Part shown: piece by piece, positions 26,476 to 34,544 of the stretch
How positions within the stretch are numbered: the first letter of the stretch is position 1
Layout: each line of letters starts with the position of its first letter
Assembly: GCA_016200325.1 (NCBI GenBank)
Contig: JACQEZ010000019.1
Location: 372,001 to 436,000 of the forward strand
Source: Candidatus Manganitrophaceae bacterium
GTDB lineage: Bacteria > Nitrospirota > Nitrospiria > SBBL01 > Manganitrophaceae
Direction: 5' to 3'
DNA: 64,000 nucleotides
The notes under the pieces: generated by a model
What the model saw: only the letters and a program-made list of their open reading frames with translations
The model's database searches: none
Told to the model about the DNA's origin: nothing
Translations under genes and position numbers: made by a program

Positions 26476-27246
26476 ATGGAAGAAAAATCGACCTTAGAAT
26501 TGATTCCGGGGCATAAAACATCGGTGGTTCTCGCCGCTCCGGACCGGCCGACCGCGCAGGCGGTCCTCCTCTGCCACGGCTTCATGTCGGGGAAGGAGAG
26601 CGGAACCAACCGGACCCTCACCCCCCGCCTGCTCTCAAAGAAAATCGCCGCCTGCCGGTTCGACCTTTTTGGTCACGGCGAAAGCGACGGCCCCTTCGCG
26701 CGGCTGACCTTGACCCATTGTTTAGACCAGACCGAAGCGATGCTCGGCTGGCTGCGGGAGAAGGGCTACAGCCAGATCGCCCTCGTCGGATCGAGCTTCG
26801 GCGGTTTGATCGCCATCCACACCGCCGCGAAACATCCGGAGTTCTTCTCCGTCGCCTTCAAATGTCCCGTCTCGGATTACCCGCCGATCTGGCAGACACA
26901 CCTCGGCGAGACCGGCATGAACCACTGGAAAGAGAGCGGACTCCTCGCCATCGCCACCCCGAACGGAAAGGCTCGGCTGGAATATTCGTTCTATGAAGAC
27001 CTCTTGAAGTACAACACCTACCGCGCGGCGGCTCTGATCCAAAGCCCGACCTTGGTCATCCATGGAGAGGCCGACGAATATGTCCCCTTCGACCAGAGCC
27101 TTCGCCTCTTCGACACGCTCCGCTTGGTCAACGACCAACGGGAGATGGAAGCGATCGCCGGCGCCAACCATGAGTTCTCCAACCCGGAAGACTTTGAGAA
27201 GATGATCACCCGAATCGAACGGTGGATCGTCGATCATGCCCGATAA
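26476..27246 (+). CDS. Alpha/beta hydrolase
   Basis: The 256-residue protein is a cytoplasmic serine hydrolase. The nucleophile elbow is GSSFGG (SSFGGLIAIHTAAKHP), the oxyanion His-Gly is LLCHGFMSGKES, the acid is in VIHGEADEYVPFDQS and the catalytic His in AGANHEFSNPEDF. FDLFGHGESDG is also typical. The start at 26476 has GAGGGG just upstream, and the frame 5' of it has no coding character. The substrate is unknown; this subgroup includes acyl and cinnamoyl esterase-like enzymes. Confidence 0.88.
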   Translation: MEEKSTLELIPGHKTSVVLAAPDRPTAQAVLLCHGFMSGKESGTNRTLTPRLLSKKIAACRFDLFGHGESDGPFARLTLTHCLDQTEAMLGWLREKGYSQIALVGSSFGGLIAIHTAAKHPEFFSVAFKCPVSDYPPIWQTHLGETGMNHWKESGLLAIATPNGKARLEYSFYEDLLKYNTYRAAALIQSPTLVIHGEADEYVPFDQSLRLFDTLRLVNDQREMEAIAGANHEFSNPEDFEKMITRIERWIVDHAR

Positions 27247-27302
27247 ACGCGCCCCCGAATCGTCCCCGCCAGGGTGAACCTCTCCCCGGCGCACATGAAT
27301 TC

Positions 27303-27331
27303 TTGACATGAAGATGCCGGAAAACTATACT
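27303..27331 (+). promoter_or_regulatory. Strong sigma-70 promoter, apparently leaderless
   Basis: TTGACA (27303-27308), a 17-base spacer and TATACT (27326-27331) form a near-consensus promoter. The next ATG is at 27338, exactly where transcription should begin, so the mRNA probably has no 5' leader. Confidence 0.7.
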
Positions 27332-27337
27332 GGGCCC

Positions 27338-27670
27338 ATGTTGAACCTCCTCCTTCCCTTTTCACATCGCAAATCGCGACGCCGGTGGCGGACCGTCGGC
27401 ATCACGCTGCTCCTTCTCTATTTCCTTCTCTTCTCCATCTTCTCCTTGTTTCATGCATACGCCGCCAATGAGCTCGACGGTGCGCACGGCTGCAGCATCG
27501 GCCAGTGGATCCACCTCGGCCTGCAAGCCGCGCTCTTCTTTTTTCTCGTTGTGCTTTCCACGCTGCTTTTCGACATCGACAGAAGCCCTGCGCTTCTGCT
27601 GGTAAAAACCCTCCTCTGGAGCGATCCCTTCAAACGGGGTCCGCCACGCCTCTCCCTCTCGACCTGCTAA
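27338..27670 (+). CDS. Small membrane protein, metal region
   Basis: The 110-residue protein starts MLNLLLPFSHRKSRRRW, then has a transmembrane segment (TVGITLLLLYFLLFSIFSLF), an extracytoplasmic loop with GAHGCS and a second membrane segment (AALFFFLVVLSTLLF). No family is certain; it resembles the small His/Cys-containing membrane proteins found next to metal transporters. Its in-frame ATG at 27308 lies inside the promoter, so ATG 27338 is the start and no ribosome site is present. Confidence 0.6.
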   Translation: MLNLLLPFSHRKSRRRWRTVGITLLLLYFLLFSIFSLFHAYAANELDGAHGCSIGQWIHLGLQAALFFFLVVLSTLLFDIDRSPALLLVKTLLWSDPFKRGPPRLSLSTC

Positions 27671-27770
27671 TCGTTTTTCAAAGCAGTTCATTTACAATCC
27701 GGCGCCTCCTGCCTAAAAGGGGAGGAGAGCGGCTCGGACTTGTCTTTGAACCTCTGGAGGAGGGCACTTC

Positions 27771-29129
27771 ATGCGTTTCACTTTCCTTGTCATTCTCCTC
27801 TCTCTCATCGCTTTGGACCTCTCTCAGGTCAGTGCTGAGGAGCAGGACGCGGATCAACGCCAAAAGGGCGATCCGACTCAACAAGAATTAAAAGAGCTGA
27901 AAGACCAAGTCCATTCTCTGAAGAGTGAAGTCAACGAACTCCGAGGTCAGATGGAGAGCGCCGCTTCTCTGTCGGCGCAAAAACCGGCCCCGTTCCAAGG
28001 AAGAGGGGCGGCGGGTTCCTCCCTGATGAATCCGAAGATTTCATTGGACGGCCTCTTCGCCGCAGCAGCCTCTTCGGAGCCCGATCTTCAAAACATCGAG
28101 ACCGGGGGACACGATCCGAACCAACGGGGCGTCACCGTTCAAAATGTCGAGCTGACGCTCAGCTCGGCGGTCGATCCCTATTTCACCGGGAATGCGAACA
28201 TCGTTTATCAACTCGACCGAAATGGGGAGAGCTTCGTAGAACTGGAAGAGGCCTATCTCACCACCACCTCCCTTCCGTGGAACCTTCAGGTCAAAGCGGG
28301 ACAGTTCTTCAGCCCATTCGGACGGCTGAACCCGACCCATCCGCATGCCTGGGATTTTGCCGATCAGCCCTTGGTCAACGGCCGCTTCCTCGGACCCGAT
28401 GGGCTACGGGGACCCGGTATTCAGATCTCCTACCTCTTTCCCCTTCCGATCTATTCCGAAGCAATCGTCGCGGTTCAAAACGGCACCGGCGAGACCGGCT
28501 TCAGCTTTAGAAACAGGCCGGGCGACGTTCTTTTCGGGCGAACCCTGGTTGATCGCCCGGTCGCGCATCTCACCGACCTTCTTATTATTCCGAGGCTGGT
28601 CGGCTCGGCCGACCTGACCGACACGCAAACCATCGTCCTCGGGATCTCCGGCGCTTTTGGTCCGAACGCCAGCGGCACCGATACCCGAACGTCGATTGTC
28701 GGCGCTGATTTTTTCTACAAGTGGAAGCCGTTGCGCGCCGAATCGGGCTGGCCGTTCGTCGCTTGGCAGACGGAGGTGATGGCGCGCCGGTATGAAGCCG
28801 GTCCGGTCGACGACCCCTCCGCTCCGCTTCCGAAGCAAATACTGCGCGACCGGGGAGGGTATACCCAGCTCCTCTGGGGATTCAAACGGCAGTGGGTCGC
28901 CGGTTTTAGGCTCGACTATGTCGCCGGAGCCGGAGGCGATCCGGCGCTCGATCCTTTGCGCGATCGCCGGTTTCGTGTTTCTCCCGATGTCTCATTTTAT
29001 CCGAGCGAGTTCTCGAAGTGGCGGCTGCAGTACAACCGGGATGAAATTCAAAGCCGGGACAAAGTCGTTCACTCCGTTTTTCTCCAATGGGAGTTCTTAA
29101 TCGGCGAGCATGGGGCCCACAAATTTTAG
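27771..29129 (+). CDS. Outer-membrane beta-barrel protein with coiled-coil start
   Basis: The 452-residue protein has a signal peptide (MRFTFLVILLSLIALDLSQV, cleaved near VSA-EEQ), a short coiled coil (LKELKDQVHSLKSEVNELRG) and then a barrel of alternating strands ending in VFLQWEFLIGEHGAHKF. The opening of the barrel, NPKISLDGLFAAAA with VQNVELTLSSAVDPYF, resembles porin-like proteins found near zinc or other metal uptake genes. GGAGGAGGG precedes the ATG. It is followed 11 bases later by the metal-binding protein gene, so an outer-membrane role in metal import is likely. Confidence 0.7.
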   Translation: MRFTFLVILLSLIALDLSQVSAEEQDADQRQKGDPTQQELKELKDQVHSLKSEVNELRGQMESAASLSAQKPAPFQGRGAAGSSLMNPKISLDGLFAAAASSEPDLQNIETGGHDPNQRGVTVQNVELTLSSAVDPYFTGNANIVYQLDRNGESFVELEEAYLTTTSLPWNLQVKAGQFFSPFGRLNPTHPHAWDFADQPLVNGRFLGPDGLRGPGIQISYLFPLPIYSEAIVAVQNGTGETGFSFRNRPGDVLFGRTLVDRPVAHLTDLLIIPRLVGSADLTDTQTIVLGISGAFGPNASGTDTRTSIVGADFFYKWKPLRAESGWPFVAWQTEVMARRYEAGPVDDPSAPLPKQILRDRGGYTQLLWGFKRQWVAGFRLDYVAGAGGDPALDPLRDRRFRVSPDVSFYPSEFSKWRLQYNRDEIQSRDKVVHSVFLQWEFLIGEHGAHKF

Positions 29130-29140
29130 GAGTATTTAAA

Positions 29141-30082
29141 ATGAAAAAACGATCATCCCGCAGGGTCACCCTATCGATCAGCTTCCTCTCGGTCCTTCTC
29201 TTCGCTTTCGGGGCGGAGGCAAAAACAAAGATCGTCACGACGACCCCCGATTTCGCCGCCGTCGCCAGAGAAATCGGCGGAGACCGGGTCGAGGTCTCCA
29301 GTCTGGCAAAGGGAATACAAGATCCCCATTTTATTGACGCCAAACCGAGCTTTATCCGTCTGCTCAATCAGGCCGATCTCTTGATCGACGGCGGGGCCGA
29401 TCTGGAGGTCGGCTGGCTCCCCCCGCTCTTGGAGAATTCACGAAACGGGAAAATCCAAACCGGCGCCCCCGGCCGGATCGTCGCCGCCACCGGCGTGAAC
29501 CTCCTGCAGATTCCGACCCGGCCGGTCGAACGCTCCCAGGGGGACGTTCATCCTTTGGGAAATCCGCATTACATGCTCGACCCGGAAAACGGAAAGGTCG
29601 TCGGGGAGCAGGTCGCCGCCACCCTCTGCCGCCTCGACAGCCGCTCGTGCGATCAATACCGGAAAAATCAGACTGCGTTCAATCAACATCTCGATCAGAA
29701 AATGACCAAGTGGATGGAGAAGCTCGCTCCCTATCGCGGAACGAAGATTATCACCTACCATGACAGCTGGCCCTACTTTGCGGAGCGATTCGGCTTGATT
29801 GTCGTCGGCCATGTCGAACCGAAGCCGGGAATTCCCCCCTCCCCGGGACATCTGGAAGCGCTGGTCGATCTGATCACGCGGGAGAAGCCCAAAGTCATCC
29901 TCATGGAGCCTTACTTCAGCGAGCAGGCGCCGAGGTTCCTGGCGCAGAAAACCGGCATTCCGGTGTTGGTCCTTCCTCCTTCGGTCGCGCCGGAGGCGGG
30001 GATCAACAGCTACTTTGACTTATTCGATCAGGATATCGACCGACTGGCCGACACATTGATGAAAGCAGAGAAGAAGCCATGA
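29141..30082 (+). CDS. znuA: ZnuA/TroA-type metal-binding lipoprotein or periplasmic protein
   Basis: The 313-residue protein has a signal peptide (LSISFLSVLLFAFGAEA) and the cluster A-I binding-protein fold. Likely metal ligands are His in GIQDPHFIDAKPSF, His in GNPHYMLDPENG, His in TYHDSWPYFAERFG and an acidic residue in ILMEPYFSEQ. The His-rich loop of many zinc-specific members is missing, so manganese or another divalent metal cannot be excluded. ATG 29141 follows AGGAG. It is separated from the outer-membrane gene by 11 bases and precedes the permease, but no ATPase gene is nearby. Confidence 0.82.
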   Translation: MKKRSSRRVTLSISFLSVLLFAFGAEAKTKIVTTTPDFAAVAREIGGDRVEVSSLAKGIQDPHFIDAKPSFIRLLNQADLLIDGGADLEVGWLPPLLENSRNGKIQTGAPGRIVAATGVNLLQIPTRPVERSQGDVHPLGNPHYMLDPENGKVVGEQVAATLCRLDSRSCDQYRKNQTAFNQHLDQKMTKWMEKLAPYRGTKIITYHDSWPYFAERFGLIVVGHVEPKPGIPPSPGHLEALVDLITREKPKVILMEPYFSEQAPRFLAQKTGIPVLVLPPSVAPEAGINSYFDLFDQDIDRLADTLMKAEKKP

Positions 30083-30160
30083 TCGGCGGAAGGGGCGGCG
30101 TCGGTGCCGGCGCGCCTTCCATCCGCGAGAATCGCCTCGGCAGAGAGCCATCGATTCTGA

Positions 30161-30188
30161 TCGACAGTTTCACCCAATCGTCTATAAT
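30161..30188 (+). promoter_or_regulatory. Sigma-70 promoter of the permease gene
   Basis: TCGACA (30161-30166), a 16-base spacer and consensus TATAAT (30183-30188) lie 57 bases before the GTG start of the permease. The permease can thus be transcribed apart from the binding protein. Confidence 0.6.
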
Positions 30189-30244
30189 AGTGAGGTAGCG
30201 CGCCTGCCTCGACCGATCTCTATTTGTATATTAAGGAATACAGG

Positions 30245-31075
30245 GTGATCTCTTTTCTCCTTTGGCCTTTTGTTGTCTCTCTCATTTTGACCGGGATTCA
30301 TACCTATCTCGGCATCCATGTCATTCGACGCGGGGTCATCTTCGTCGATCTCGCCTTGGCGCAAATGGCGGCGCTCGGCGCAACGCTGGCGGTTCTTTTC
30401 GGTCACGACCTCCATGACCCCGCCGCCTACTGGGCCTCTCTGGGGATGACCTTTATCGGCGCCGCCTTCTTCTCCCTTTCCCGCTCCCGAAAGGAGCGGG
30501 TCCCGCAAGAGGCGATCATTGGGATTACCTATGCCGTCTCGGCCGCCGCCGCGATCATCGTCCTGGACCGCGCCCCCGGCGGTGCAGAACATATCCGCGC
30601 CCTTCTCGTCGGTGATATACTCACAGTGACTCCGGCGCAGGTCATGAAAACAGCCCTCCTTTATAGCGCGGTCGGCCTCTTCCACTGGATTTTACGACAG
30701 CCCTTTCTCCTCGTCTCATTCCATCCCGAGGAGGCGATCCACAAAGGGTACCGGCTGCGCCTTTGGGATTTTTTATTCTATATGACGTTTGGAATCGTGG
30801 TGACGAGCTCGGTCTCGCTCGCCGGCGTGCTGCTGGTCTTTGCTTATCTCATTGTCCCGGCGGTTATCTCGATTCTCTTTGCGGAAACGATTGCTCAGCG
30901 ACTCTGGATCGGCTGGGGACTCGGAATTGCAGCAAGTCTCCTCGGAATCGCGGCGTCGGTCACATTCGATTTGCCGACGGGGGCGTCGATCGTCTGCGCA
31001 TTCGGGCTTCTCCTGGCCCTTTCGGTCGGGACGAGAGGCGCATACGGCCGCTTCCTGAATGAGGACGACCGTTAA
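30245..31075 (+). CDS. znuB: ZnuB-type metal ABC transporter permease
   Basis: The 276-residue integral membrane protein belongs to the ABC-3 family, with about eight to nine membrane segments, starting VISFLLWPFVVSLILTGIHT and including LGIHVIRRGVIFVDLALAQM, the hallmark of the family, and VSLAGVLLVFAYLIVPAV. The GTG at 30245 has AAGGA at proper distance; a TTG at 30224 is less likely. Its function needs an ATPase, which is not encoded between it and the binding protein or elsewhere in the window except for the B12-type BtuD. Confidence 0.85.
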   Translation: MISFLLWPFVVSLILTGIHTYLGIHVIRRGVIFVDLALAQMAALGATLAVLFGHDLHDPAAYWASLGMTFIGAAFFSLSRSRKERVPQEAIIGITYAVSAAAAIIVLDRAPGGAEHIRALLVGDILTVTPAQVMKTALLYSAVGLFHWILRQPFLLVSFHPEEAIHKGYRLRLWDFLFYMTFGIVVTSSVSLAGVLLVFAYLIVPAVISILFAETIAQRLWIGWGLGIAASLLGIAASVTFDLPTGASIVCAFGLLLALSVGTRGAYGRFLNEDDR

Positions 31076-31111
31076 ACCATTTTACGTTTAGATAGAGGGA
31101 GGGAAGCAGTG

Positions 31112-31585
31112 ATGAAACGGAACGTTCTATTTTTGATATTGGGTACCTTACTCTTTCTCGCCGTCGCTTCTCCCGCCGGGGCGGTGAAGCCTCGGCCGCC
31201 GCTCGGGCTTTTCCTTCAGCAGGGAGAAGCTTCGGAAGGGGGGATCCCCATTGCGCTCGTCGCCACGGCCAACGTCGATGTCGGACGGGTGGAGCTTTCG
31301 ATCGAGCTTCCCCCCGGCCTCTCTTTAACGACGGAGGCGCCGACCTGGGAAGGGCCGCTCAAAAAAGGGGAGACGCATCGGATCGAATTCGTCCTCCAAA
31401 ACCCGGGGGGCAACACGCCGCGCAAGGTGACCGGAAAGGCGATCGTCCACCTCGATCCTTCCGGCACGTTCGTTGAGAGAAGCACCCTTATCCTCAATGG
31501 GGCACAGGGCCAGACGCCGTCGCCGCCCCCTTCCGTTAAAAGAAAACAAGGAAAAGAGAGCATCCTCGAATATAAAGGAGAGTAA
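31112..31585 (+). CDS. Secreted hypothetical protein
   Basis: The 157-residue protein has a signal peptide (MKRNVLFLILGTLLFLAVAS, then PAGAVKP) and a small beta-sandwich-like domain (IALVATANVDVGRVELSIEL, RIEFVLQNPGGNTPRK) resembling CARDB or NEW3-like modules. The C terminus is low-complexity Pro/Lys. GAGGGAGGG lies upstream of the ATG. It is followed four bases later by the lipoprotein gene, so they form a pair. The function is unknown. Confidence 0.65.
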   Translation: MKRNVLFLILGTLLFLAVASPAGAVKPRPPLGLFLQQGEASEGGIPIALVATANVDVGRVELSIELPPGLSLTTEAPTWEGPLKKGETHRIEFVLQNPGGNTPRKVTGKAIVHLDPSGTFVERSTLILNGAQGQTPSPPPSVKRKQGKESILEYKGE

Positions 31586-31589
31586 TCTC

Positions 31590-33509
31590 ATGCACATTCA
31601 GATTCGTTTTCGAATTCTACTCGGTTTCGCGCTGCTCCTCTCCGCCTGCGGGGGAGGCAAGGGGGGAAGCGGCGGCGGCGCGATTGCGCAAATTGAGGTC
31701 ACCCCCCAGCAGGCGAATCTCTCCCCCGGCCAAACAATACAGTTCTCCGCGACCGCGCGGAACGCTTCCGGAAACACGATCGGCGACGTCACCTTCTCCT
31801 GGCAATCGCTCGATCCGAATATTGCGACGATCGATTCCAATGGGCTTGCCACCGGCCGGGGCGTCGGGGTCGCCACGATCGTCGCCGCTTCCGGAACATT
31901 CACCGGGAACGCTGACCTCGGGGTGGTCAATGCCGCCCGGGGCGCGTCGAACCTGACCCTCTCCGGCACGGCCCAATATGAAGACAAGCCGTTCGACCAG
32001 AACGGCTTTACCGGTGCGCGCACTCCGACCCCGATTCGCGGCGCCGTCGTGAACCTGATCGCCATCGACGGTTTTGCCACGCTCGCCACCGGCGCCACCG
32101 GCCAGGATGGAACCTTCTCTTTTTCCGGACTCGACAACTCCGCGCGGCGGGGGGGAATTTATCTCCAGGTCCTCTCCATGACCGATCCAAGCAGCGCGAC
32201 CAAGATCGAGATCCGGAACAATCCGGACGAGCGCGCCCTTTTCGGCGTCTCTTCCGCGTCGATGGACGACGGCGCCGGAAGCGCCTTTACCGGCGTTCAG
32301 ATCCTCGCCTCCGCCGCGTCCCGGATCGGCGGGGCGTTCAACAGCCTCGATGTTTTTTCAAAAGCAAGCGAATTAATCCAGAGCGCCGGCCCTTGCAATC
32401 GCCCGAACCATCCCCCGACCGCCTCCCCCTGCGTTCCGCCGCTGCTGACCGCCTATTGGGAGCCGGGGGGGTCCACCGGCACCTTTTACGACAACCAACA
32501 AAACGTCATCTATATCTTAGGCGGGGGAACCTCGGACAAGGACACCGACGAATATGACGACTCGGTGATCGCGCATGAGTACGGCCACTTCGCTGTCGCC
32601 CAGTTCTCTCACGACAACTCTCCCGGCGGCTCGCATGTCATCACCGACAATGCGCAAGATATCCGGCTGAGCTTCTCCGAAGGGTGGGGAAATTTCTTCT
32701 CCAGCGCCGCCCGCAACAACCCGCTCTATGTCGACACCTTCGGCCAGAGCGTTTTTTCCTTCGAGCTCGAAGGGCTCACCTCTCCTCAGCTGTTGGCCCC
32801 TCCGACCCTTCCGACCCTCGCCGTCTACGACACCCATGAGCTCTCCAACGCCAAAGTCCTCTGGGATATCTTTGATGCCCCCGCAAACGATGACGATCCC
32901 CTTCAACTCGGCTTCACCCCGGTCTGGCAGACGATCCTTCAGCTCCCTCCCCTCTCGCCGGCGACGATGGAGTTTTTCTGGCTGACGTTTAAAGGGCTCG
33001 ATCCGGGCGATGCACCCGGTTTGCAGTCGATTCTGCAAGCGCGCAAAATCGAGTTCACGGCCGACCCGGCCCCCTCGGCCTTAATGCCCGATGGGGCGGC
33101 GCAACATCACACCCTTTATAAGAGCGACACCGATCCGACGGCGGATGAAGATGTTATTCCGCTCAATGGCCTGACCCTCAATCAGCACTACACAGTGGAG
33201 ACACTGAATTTGACCAACGCCGCCGATACCTTCTTGGTGATCACCGATGCGTCGGAGAACCCCATTTCCGGATTACAGAACGACAACCGAAATGGCGCCG
33301 ACGATCAGAGCTGTGATACCGCCACCCCGGTCGGAGACAACGGGCAGAGCGGGAGCGCCTGTCCGCCGAACGACAAGCTGACCCTCTCTTCCGCGATTTC
33401 ATTTACGGCCCCTGCGGCCACGCTCCATGCACATGTCAAACACTCCCCGATCGCCCCCCCTTCGGCCGGGCTGTTCGGGTCGTACGATATCCAGCTGAAG
33501 AGCCCTTAA
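31590..33509 (+). CDS. Lipoprotein with Ig-like domain and HEYGH metalloprotease motif
   Basis: The 639-residue protein has a lipoprotein signal (FRILLGFALLLSACGGGKGG), a bacterial Ig-like (BIG_2) domain at about residues 30-105 (IEVTPQQANLSPGQTIQFSA), a carboxypeptidase-regulatory-like segment at about 120-200, and a zinc peptidase motif HEYGHFAVA near residue 329 followed by SFSEGWGNFF near 365. HExxH with a downstream Glu fits the gluzincin pattern. A C-terminal domain (after residue 520) looks like a beta-sandwich attachment module. AAAGGAGA precedes the ATG. The substrate is unknown; it is probably at the outer membrane or cell surface. Confidence 0.75.
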   Translation: MHIQIRFRILLGFALLLSACGGGKGGSGGGAIAQIEVTPQQANLSPGQTIQFSATARNASGNTIGDVTFSWQSLDPNIATIDSNGLATGRGVGVATIVAASGTFTGNADLGVVNAARGASNLTLSGTAQYEDKPFDQNGFTGARTPTPIRGAVVNLIAIDGFATLATGATGQDGTFSFSGLDNSARRGGIYLQVLSMTDPSSATKIEIRNNPDERALFGVSSASMDDGAGSAFTGVQILASAASRIGGAFNSLDVFSKASELIQSAGPCNRPNHPPTASPCVPPLLTAYWEPGGSTGTFYDNQQNVIYILGGGTSDKDTDEYDDSVIAHEYGHFAVAQFSHDNSPGGSHVITDNAQDIRLSFSEGWGNFFSSAARNNPLYVDTFGQSVFSFELEGLTSPQLLAPPTLPTLAVYDTHELSNAKVLWDIFDAPANDDDPLQLGFTPVWQTILQLPPLSPATMEFFWLTFKGLDPGDAPGLQSILQARKIEFTADPAPSALMPDGAAQHHTLYKSDTDPTADEDVIPLNGLTLNQHYTVETLNLTNAADTFLVITDASENPISGLQNDNRNGADDQSCDTATPVGDNGQSGSACPPNDKLTLSSAISFTAPAATLHAHVKHSPIAPPSAGLFGSYDIQLKSP

Positions 33510-33524
33510 ACTCAACTGGCGAAG

Positions 33525-33563
33525 AAGACCGGGCCTCGTGCGGGAGGTCCGGTCTTCTCTCTT
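33525..33563 (+). terminator. Terminator after the metalloprotease lipoprotein
   Basis: GAAGACCGGGCCTC (33525-33538) and GGAGGTCCGGTCTTC (33544-33558) form a long GC-rich hairpin with a CT-rich tail, 15 bases after the stop. Confidence 0.6.
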
Positions 33564-33672
33564 CGGACCGGCCTCTTTCCAGATCACGGCTTTCCAGATC
33601 ACCGGCTATCCCGCGACTGGATCGTCCTGATTGGGATCCAATCGATTTCCTTCCACCCGGCAGTGGAAAAGC

Positions 33673-33701
33673 TTGACAAGAGGAAAAAATCGGTTTATAA
33701 A
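33673..33701 (+). promoter_or_regulatory. Strong sigma-70 promoter, apparently leaderless
   Basis: TTGACA (33673-33678), a 17-base spacer and TATAAA (33696-33701) form a near-consensus promoter. The ATG of the next gene is at 33709, at the expected start of transcription. Confidence 0.7.
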
Positions 33702-33708
33702 ACGGGGC

Positions 33709-34053
33709 ATGTTTCCCCCTCGTTCTAAAAAGATCACCCTGCTTTTTCTTGCCATCTTCTATTTCAGCGCGTTATTTCTCGGAACCCTCTGCTCCTTTGA
33801 TTCTCCAACCGGCCAGACCCATCATCACGGCCGGACGGTCTCGCATACCGCTTCCTGTCTTCTCGCCTGCGCGAGCAGCAGCGTTGCGGCGCGGCCTCAA
33901 AATCTCACCCTGACCCTCTTCCTTCTTTTCATCGGGATGTCGGTCGCCCTGGGGAAGGGTCTCTCCCCTCGATCGATCCCCCTTCGGCTCCAGAGCCGCG
34001 CCCCGCCCCTCTCATCGCTCTCCGTGTCAGCGGGCGGCCTGCTTCTTAAGTAA
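33709..34053 (+). CDS. Small membrane protein with HTASCLLACASS motif
   Basis: The 114-residue protein has two membrane segments (TLLFLAIFYFSALFLGTLCS and LTLTLFLLFIGMSVALG) with a short extracytoplasmic loop containing THHHGRTVSHTASCLLACAS. The loop of clustered His and Cys suggests metal binding, as in DUF2946-type proteins. No ribosome site is present, consistent with a leaderless mRNA. The next small protein has a related loop (HASFLCSWICAAS). Confidence 0.55.
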   Translation: MFPPRSKKITLLFLAIFYFSALFLGTLCSFDSPTGQTHHHGRTVSHTASCLLACASSSVAARPQNLTLTLFLLFIGMSVALGKGLSPRSIPLRLQSRAPPLSSLSVSAGGLLLK

Positions 34054-34127
34054 GGCGGCTCTCTCTGGATCACTGCGCCGATTGCCCCGCGCGGGCGATG
34101 TCGCGCGCATTCGATTGAATCGAACCG

Positions 34128-34451
34128 ATGAACACCCTGCTTCGGGTTTGGACAAAACAGACGGCGCTTTTCTTCGTGCTGATTTATCTCTTTTCGACCG
34201 GGCTGATCACCGTCCGGGCAGAGGGGCATCTTCTCAGCCACGGGGAACATGCGGGCCACGCCAAGCGGCACGCCTCGTTTCTCTGCAGCTGGATCTGCGC
34301 CGCGTCGGCCTTCGTCCCGACGGCGGAGCAAGCGCTCGACCACCGGTCGATCCCCACGGCTGAAGATCGGACGGTCGAATCGGAGGAACCGCTTCGACCG
34401 CATTCCTTTTTCGCCTACACGATCCGGCCTCCCCCACCCTTTCCCCTCTAA
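34128..34451 (+). CDS. Small His/Cys membrane protein, paralogue-like
   Basis: The 107-residue protein has one N-terminal membrane segment (TALFFVLIYLFSTGLITV) and a loop, HLLSHGEHAGHAKRHASF followed by LCSWICAASAF, rich in His with two Cys. The loop pattern resembles that of the previous gene, suggesting a shared family linked to metal handling. The ATG has no convincing ribosome site. The gene is short and its C terminus is Pro-rich, so confidence is moderate. Confidence 0.5.
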   Translation: MNTLLRVWTKQTALFFVLIYLFSTGLITVRAEGHLLSHGEHAGHAKRHASFLCSWICAASAFVPTAEQALDHRSIPTAEDRTVESEEPLRPHSFFAYTIRPPPPFPL

Positions 34452-34544
34452 TGATTGCTCTTTGATCCCGCCAGGCGCGCGGCCGATACGACACCGCTGC
34501 GCCTCGGGCCACCTTATGACCAGAACCGGATGAAAGGAGTTTTC

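Noticed and set aside
34082-34128. A third leaderless promoter before the small protein at 34128
   Set aside because: No acceptable -10 and -35 pair is found at the right distance.
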